A stretch of 8,964 bases of DNA from Nitrospirota bacterium. GTDB taxonomy: Bacteria > Nitrospirota > Nitrospiria > Nitrospirales > UBA8639. Shown piece by piece: positions 8,371 to 8,964 of this stretch. A program made the position numbers and the translations under genes. Within the stretch, counting starts at the first letter, position 1; each line of letters starts with the position of its first letter. The stretch lies in the NCBI GenBank assembly GCA_029881175.1, contig JAOUNC010000090.1, positions 1 through 8,964 of the forward strand. Direction: 5' to 3'. The notes below the pieces were generated by a model, which was given only the letters and a program-made list of their open reading frames with translations, was not told where the DNA came from and made no database searches.

Positions 8371-8376
8371 TTTTTT
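8307..8376 (+). terminator. Candidate intrinsic terminator, B/B' hairpin plus T7
   Basis: On the plus strand the 12-bp stem B/B' is followed directly by seven T (8370-8376). The 40-base interior can itself fold, with AGGGG (8328-8332) opposite CTCCT (8340-8344, one G-U pair) around a seven-base loop, giving one long interrupted hairpin. It could end the SNF2-tex transcript about 250 bases after tex, or attenuate a leader of the SulP gene. The competing A/A' pairing would block the inner part of this hairpin. Against it: the stem base is AT-rich and the distance from tex is large. Confidence 0.4.
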
Positions 8377-8395
8377 GTTCACACCCTCCTTGGTC

Positions 8396-8409
8396 TCCTG
8401 AACACAGGA
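8396..8409. repeat. Short inverted repeat TCCTG/CAGGA
   Basis: TCCTG (8396-8400) and CAGGA (8405-8409) are separated by AACA. It lies upstream of the SulP gene and next to the AAGGAGGG minus-strand motif. It could be a small operator or just chance; five-base arms are weak evidence. Confidence 0.2.
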
Positions 8410-8541
8410 ACAATCCAACAAGCATCCGGGAGTTATGGGCTGGGACAGATAGGGTTGTCGGCGGGAGCTGGCATTCCAGATGTCTCATAGCGCGCGTTTG
8501 GCGTGGAAACGGTTCCTTGGCATTCGAAAGAAAGGGCATTG

Positions 8542-8964
8542 ATGATAGAAGAGCTTGTGGCCAAACTTCGTGAAGGCATGAATATTCGAAACGATTTACT
8601 TGCCGGCCTCGTGGTCGCGTTGGCGTTGATTCCGGAAGCGATAGCCTTTTCGCTGATCGCCGGGCTGGACCCGAAGGTGGGGTTGTACGCCTCGTTCTGT
8701 CTCGCCACGGTTATCGCCTTTTCCGGTGGTCGGCCTGGCATGATTTCGGCGGCCACGGGTGCGATGGCACTTCTGATGGTCACGCTGGTGAAAGATTATG
8801 GGCTGCAATACCTGTTGGCGGCCACCGTTCTGACCGGTGTTCTACAAATCCTTGCAGGCTGGCTCCGCCTGGGTTCCCTGATGCGCTTTGTGGCGCGGTC
8901 GGTGATTACGGGCTTTGTGAATGCACTGGCCATCTTGATTTTTGTGACACAAATGCCTGAGCTC
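8542..8964 (+). CDS. SulP-family inorganic anion transporter, N-terminal part
   Basis: First 141 residues of an inner-membrane SulP (SLC26-like) permease; the gene runs off the right edge. SulP proteins carry sulfate, bicarbonate or other anions, often with Na+ or H+, and the substrate cannot be read from this part. After a short charged N-terminus ([18 protein letters not shown]), hydrophobic segments start with [18 protein letters not shown] (about 19-36). The SulP signature positions follow: [13 protein letters not shown] near 40-52, [13 protein letters not shown] near 62-74, and [25 protein letters not shown] near 103-127 (not shown in full). ATG 8542 is chosen because AAAGGG at 8531-8536 sits five bases before it; a TAG in frame at 8488-8490 limits any longer start. 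A C-terminal STAS domain would be expected outside the window. Confidence 0.9.
   Translation, partial: MIEELVAKLREGMNIRNDLLAGLVVALALIPEAIAFSLIAGLDPKVGLYASFCLATVIAFSGGRPGMISAATGAMALLMVTLVKDYGLQYLLAATVLTGVLQILAGWLRLGSLMRFVARSVITGFVNALAILIFVTQMPEL

Larger units (their letters stand above)
8055..8382 (-). pseudogene. Possible small minus-strand gene broken or shifted at an A7 run
   Basis: On the minus strand, AAGGAGGG (8391-8384) precedes GTG at 8382, which reads MNKKIV and stops at TAA (8364-8362) after crossing seven A (8376-8370). Skipping one A enters a frame open to a stop at 8057-8055. It would give about 108 residues, beginning MNKKSCKTLLHFEEL and including the protein-like stretch VEWLLRILSELGTHRYG. 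Without the shift, this frame's only conventional start is GTG 8276, which has no ribosome binding site and gives 73 residues. The spacing from the ribosome binding site to GTG 8382 is short (2-3 bases). The last 22 codons run antisense through the 3' end of tex. I recognise no family. It may be a decayed gene, a sequencing indel, a slippage-dependent gene, or a chance open frame. Confidence 0.25.
8121..8541. other. 421-base gap between tex and the SulP gene
   Basis: No plus-strand gene is supported here. The stretch holds a small hairpin just after tex (8131-8149), the interlocked inverted repeats and T7 run (8297-8376), a short TCCTG/CAGGA hairpin (8396-8409), and presumably the promoter of the SulP gene. 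I could not identify a convincing -35/-10 pair; TTGTCG at 8455-8460 has no good -10 partner. A weak minus-strand reading frame covers 8055-8382. Confidence 0.6.

Noticed and set aside
8156..8539. 127-codon minus-strand open frame across the tex-SulP gap
   Set aside because: Composition is unlike a folded protein (many Cys, Arg, Pro and Ser). The neighbouring minus-strand frame ending at 8055 looks more protein-like over the same bases.
8433..8808. Minus-strand open frames opposite the SulP gene
   Set aside because: Antisense to clear SulP membrane segments; shadows.

Overview
The window looks like an ordinary stretch of bacterial chromosome, densely coded on the plus strand, with GC content near 50% by eye. 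The gene types (a small type 1 copper protein, a B12-binding-type radical SAM enzyme, a SWIM-SNF2 ATPase, Tex and a SulP anion transporter) and the style of the proteins suggest a Nitrospira-like member of the Nitrospirota. That placement is inferred from protein flavour, not from a marker gene, and is only moderately secure.

Layout. Positions 1-414 hold the 3' part of a cupredoxin gene whose reading frame is open to the left edge of the window. After a 99-base gap comes a radical SAM gene (514-2322), followed closely by a GC-rich hairpin that may end or slow transcription. Next is a large SNF2-family helicase/ATPase gene with an N-terminal SWIM zinc finger (2416-5955). The gene for Tex, the bacterial relative of eukaryotic Spt6, follows only 14 bases later (5970-8120), and its ribosome binding site overlaps the SNF2 stop codon, so the two are almost certainly one operon. 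A 421-base non-coding stretch (8121-8541) then precedes the first 141 codons of a SulP-family anion permease (8542 to the right edge).

How the genes fit together. The SNF2-tex pair suggests a shared role in nucleic-acid handling around transcription: a DNA-translocating ATPase next to a nucleic-acid-binding transcription accessory factor. The cupredoxin, radical SAM and SulP genes have no obvious functional tie to this pair.

The least ordinary part is 8297-8376. Two perfect inverted repeats (10 and 12 bp arms) interlock in the order A-B-A'-B', so their stems are either mutually exclusive or form a pseudoknot. On the plus strand the B/B' hairpin runs straight into seven T, like a terminator. 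On the minus strand the same run is seven A, sitting six bases after a GTG codon that has an AAGGAGG sequence upstream. Skipping one A there would open a protein-like frame of about 108 codons that runs back into the end of tex. This could be a decayed small gene, a frameshifted or slippage-dependent gene, or chance. I found no CRISPR array, tRNA, rRNA, insertion sequence or recognisable defence system.
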